Below, in pieces: positions 5,968 to 7,435 of a stretch of 7,435 nt of DNA. The DNA comes from MGOM01 sp035455265. Lineage in GTDB: Bacteria; Chloroflexota; Anaerolineae; Anaerolineales; E44-bin32. Made by a program: the position numbers and the translations under genes. Location of the stretch: assembly GCA_035455265.1 (NCBI GenBank), contig DATIFK010000185.1, positions 1 to 7,435 of the forward strand, written 5' to 3'. The notes under the pieces are model-generated. The model did not search any database. It had not been told where the DNA came from and saw nothing but the letters and a program-made list of their open reading frames with translations. Every line of letters starts with the position of its first letter. The stretch's first letter is position 1.

Positions 5968-6126
5968 CTAGATCATCTTCAGCAGATTCAAGATGACAAG
6001 GATGACCGCGATGACGATCAGTATATGGACCACGTTGCCCATGCGTGGGAGGCTGGGGATATAGGTAGGGCCAAGGAAACCGAGCAGCCAAAGGATGACC
6101 AGGATTACGATGATGGTCCACAACAT
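5968..6126 (-). CDS. lmo0937-type two-helix membrane peptide (DUF5670-like)
   Basis: A 52-residue membrane peptide. The ATG at 6126 follows AGGAGGAAGCTC. The longer frame to 6201 adds a polar, basic extension without a ribosome site and is rejected. It starts MLWTIIVILVILWLLGF (helix 1, about 3-19), has a short Pro/Gly loop (GPTYIPSLPRMGN), then VVHILIVIAVILVILNLL (helix 2, about 32-49). The MLWTI...LWLLGF opening followed by an HxLxVIAxxxxI second helix is the lmo0937 pattern. These peptides are common in stress-associated loci; their function is unknown. It is transcribed separately or as a follow-on to the CBS gene 237 bases upstream, and its leader carries copy A of the duplicated element. 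Confidence 0.85.
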   Translation of the reverse strand: MLWTIIVILVILWLLGFLGPTYIPSLPRMGNVVHILIVIAVILVILNLLKMI

Positions 6127-6247
6127 GAGCTTCCTCCTAAGCGAGCTGTTTGCCCGATGCGGCGATTGTCGATGGCGGTCTGAATGAAGCAGCGGCCTCA
6201 AGAGGCGGATCTTGCCAGGCCCGTATGCCTCTGCTGGTCATAAGCCT

Positions 6248-6317
6248 ATCCTACAGGGAAGGTTCCCCCGCCGCATCCATCGGCCGGGGGGTTCTTGCCT
6301 CCGCTGCATAGGGGAGG
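6248..6317 (-). promoter_or_regulatory. duplicated leader element, copy A (upstream of the lmo0937-type gene)
   Basis: A 70-bp block resembling copy B at 7001-7071. On minus the shared parts are CCTCCCC, GCGGAG.GCAA, the core GGC(C/T)GATGGATGCGG, and GTAGGAT 17-18 bases after the core. Copy A can fold: CCCCCGCC (6265-6272) pairs with GGC-C-GGGGG (6282-6290, one bulged C) around a GCATCCATC loop. It may be a promoter with conserved -35/-10 blocks, an operator, or a structured leader RNA; the sequence does not decide. Confidence 0.45.
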
Positions 6318-6363
6318 CCCCAGCACTACGGTTTGCAGACTCGAGGCGGGCCAAGGCGCGCTC

Positions 6364-6801
6364 CTACTTGGCGCTCGATCGGGAGATGCCCTTCACCACA
6401 GCGGCCGTCTTCTCGGGCTGGTTGACGCGCGTCGCCACATCCGCCTGGGAAATGATTCCCAGGATCCTGTTGTCGTTGTCCACCACAGGAATGCGGCGCA
6501 ATTGATGCTCGGACATGGCATCCAGGGCTTTCTGGACGTCATCCTCCGCGTGGCAGGTCACCACCTTGCGCGTCATCACGGCCTCCACTTTCGTGGACTT
6601 GGGATCACGCCCTTCGGCCACGATCTTCAAGGCCAGATCGCGATCGGTGACGATGCCGACCAGCTTTCGAGTTTGCTCGTTCTCAATCACAGGTATCGGA
6701 CCAATGTTCTCCCGCTTCATCAGCTTGGCGGCTTCGGCCACCATATGGTCCGGCATGCTGCAAACGGGGTCCTTCGTCATCAGTTCGCCACATTGCTTCA
6801 T
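6364..6801 (-). CDS. tandem CBS-domain protein
   Basis: A 145-residue cytosolic protein made of a CBS pair and little else. CBS1 covers about 7-64 (VCSMPDHMVAEAAKLM, then IGPIPVIE and LVGIVTDRDLALKIV). CBS2 covers about 72-128 (VEAVMTRKVVTC, ALDAMSEHQLRRIPVV, then RILGIISQADVATRV). CBS pairs typically bind AMP, ATP or related adenosyl ligands in the cleft between domains; the TDRDL motif, with Asp at the ribose-contacting position, is intact in CBS1. CBS2 has SQADV instead, so the two sites may differ. No effector domain is attached, so it probably acts as a free sensor or partner subunit. The ATG at 6801 follows AAGGAGG at 6 bases. The 276-base leader contains copy B of the duplicated element. 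Confidence 0.93.
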   Translation of the reverse strand: MKQCGELMTKDPVCSMPDHMVAEAAKLMKRENIGPIPVIENEQTRKLVGIVTDRDLALKIVAEGRDPKSTKVEAVMTRKVVTCHAEDDVQKALDAMSEHQLRRIPVVDNDNRILGIISQADVATRVNQPEKTAAVVKGISRSSAK

Positions 6802-7000
6802 GAAGTCCTCCTTATGCTCCTGGGCTGGGATCAGCAGGTTTCCTGCACGGTTTGTCGAGAAGCGGCCCGTCTGACCCCTCAGTCTTCAACGAAGCGCGGG
6901 CTGCAGGATCCCCAACCGTTGCCCCACTTCTGTGGAAGCCCGCTGTTCGGGCATGATGTTGGAATGGACCGTCCAAGAAGCCTGCACGGAGCCTGACCTC

Positions 7001-7071
7001 ATCCTACCAACAAACACTCTCTGGCCGCATCCATCAGCCGGGGAGTGTTGCTCTCCGCCAGTTGGGGGAGG
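7001..7071 (-). promoter_or_regulatory. duplicated leader element, copy B (upstream of the CBS gene)
   Basis: A 71-bp block matching copy A at 6248-6317, with the core GGCTGATGGATGCGG and GTAGGAT 18 bases beyond. The outer arms AACACTC (7013-7019) and GAGTGTT (7043-7049) are perfectly complementary, with an inner GGC/GCC pair (7023-7025 and 7037-7039). The arms differ in sequence from copy A while the loop is conserved. It begins just after the stop of the PAP2 remnant. Confidence 0.45.
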
Positions 7072-7077
7072 GTGGCG

Positions 7078-7287
7078 TCAGAAGTGAACGACGACCCAAT
7101 AGCGATCGACCAGCATAGCCAGCAATTTCCAGATTGATCCAAGGACAACATCTGCGACAACATCCCTTGGATCGTGCGCGCCCACGTAGATCCGCGTGAA
7201 ACCGACCAGACTCACCCTCAGGCGTGAGGGCGTTGCCGAGATCAAGGTCGACAAGAATGCGCCGATCGGCGCCGCCCGCCACGACGA
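7078..7287 (-). pseudogene. PAP2-family phosphatase, C-terminal remnant
   Basis: This frame is open from after a TGA at 7290-7288 to a TGA at 7080-7078. From about 7272 it reads as the end of a PAP2 phosphatase: PIGAFLSTLIS, then SLVGFTRIYVGAHDPRDVVA, then DVVLGSIWKLLAMLVDRYW. TR-x5-H-x3-D fits the PAP2 C3 motif SR-x5-H-x3-D with Thr for Ser, followed by the usual hydrophobic last helix. The KxxxxxxRP and PSGH motifs, which supply the rest of the active site, are missing, as is any start codon. The piece cannot be active. Upstream, coding continues in another frame as a kinase fragment, so a deletion probably joined the two. Confidence 0.65.
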
Positions 7288-7435
7288 TCAGTTGAAGTCC
7301 CGTCTTGAGGGCAATCTCTACGACCCTTTCGAGTTGGCTGTCCGGACGCACGATGTAGACTTCGGGCAGGATGTGATGGTCCTGCATCTCGGAAAGGATC
7401 GCGGCAAGCTGCTGAGGCGATTCTTCGGGGCGGCC
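7271..7435 (-). pseudogene. diacylglycerol-kinase-like domain, N-terminal fragment cut at the GGDGT site
   Basis: This frame runs in from the window edge (GRPEESPQQLAAILSEMQ), so the ATG at 7387 is internal, not the true start. It continues ILPEVYIVRPDSQLERVVEI, then LKTGLQLIVVAGG. This is the order of a DAGK catalytic domain: N-terminal strand and helix, the 'E..V..P' region, then 'D.IVVAGGDGT'. The homology stops right after VVAGG, where DGT should follow; the next residues (ADRRILVDLD) match nothing expected. In the shifted frame PAP2 sequence begins at the same place. The ORF itself stays open to 7034, producing a meaningless Arg-rich tail. The start of the gene is outside the window. Confidence 0.6.

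Noticed and set aside
5310..5996. 228-residue plus open frame
   Set aside because: It lies antisense across the RNase gene start, the non-coding leader and the end of the lmo0937-type gene; no motif or start signal supports it.
6295..6996. 233-residue plus open frame opposite the CBS gene
   Set aside because: It is His/Leu/Gly-rich in the way typical of the antisense frame of a GC-rich gene, and the CBS protein on the other strand is unambiguous.
7034..7387. Reading 7034-7387 as one intact 117-residue protein
   Set aside because: The ATG at 7387 is internal to a longer frame, and everything after VVAGG is the wrong frame of a PAP2 segment, so the predicted tail has no biological meaning.
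1..7435. CRISPR arrays, tRNA or rRNA genes, and insertion-sequence transposases
   Set aside because: No regularly spaced repeats, no tRNA cloverleaf or rRNA signature, and no transposase motif were seen on either strand.

Overview
The window is a GC-rich (roughly 60%) bacterial segment in which every supportable gene lies on the minus strand, so it reads from high to low coordinates. Taxon cannot be fixed from the sequence. Two Cys-anchored lipoproteins with Pro/Ser/Ala-rich linkers, a TolB-like propeller, a DUF5661 protein, an lmo0937-type membrane peptide and a deinococcal-style RNase II/R enzyme would suit an environmental Chloroflexota-, Nitrospirota- or Acidobacteriota-like genome; this is a weak inference. 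Most starts are clear because strong AGGAGG-type ribosome sites sit 6-10 bases upstream.

Layout in transcription order. (1) 7435-7078: a broken locus. The N-terminal part of a diacylglycerol-kinase-like domain enters from outside the window and is joined, out of frame, to the last ~65 residues of a PAP2 phosphatase. (2) 6801-6364: a stand-alone two-CBS-domain protein. (3) 6126-5968: a 52-residue two-helix membrane peptide of the lmo0937 family. The leaders of (2) and (3) each hold a copy of an approximately 70-bp element with a conserved core and a downstream GTAGGAT. (4) 5654-3390: a likely three-gene operon with gaps of 37 and 68 bases: an RNase II/R-family exoribonuclease, a small eRF1/Pelota-like ('translational machinery') protein and a DUF5661 protein, closed by an 8-bp hairpin just after the last stop. 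(5) 3389-3031: no intact gene; a GC-rich repeat cluster and a short coding remnant. (6) 2917-2384: a small lipoprotein with a PsbP/DcrB-like look. (7) 2085-721: a TolB/WD40-like propeller with a lipoprotein-type signal. (8) 720-1: mostly non-coding, with one possible 37-residue membrane peptide.

Two ~90-bp palindromic elements (241-330 and 2286-2376) carry integron-attC-like core heptamers and lie downstream of genes, one of them 8 bases after a stop codon. They may be decayed recombination sites or members of a dispersed repeat.

Regions 2-4 look like a housekeeping or stress-response neighbourhood concerned with RNA turnover, translation and adenylate sensing. Regions 5-8 look like accessory envelope genes. 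The most notable points are the RNase/eRF1-like/DUF5661 operon, the duplicated leader element, the kinase/phosphatase scar and the attC-like elements.
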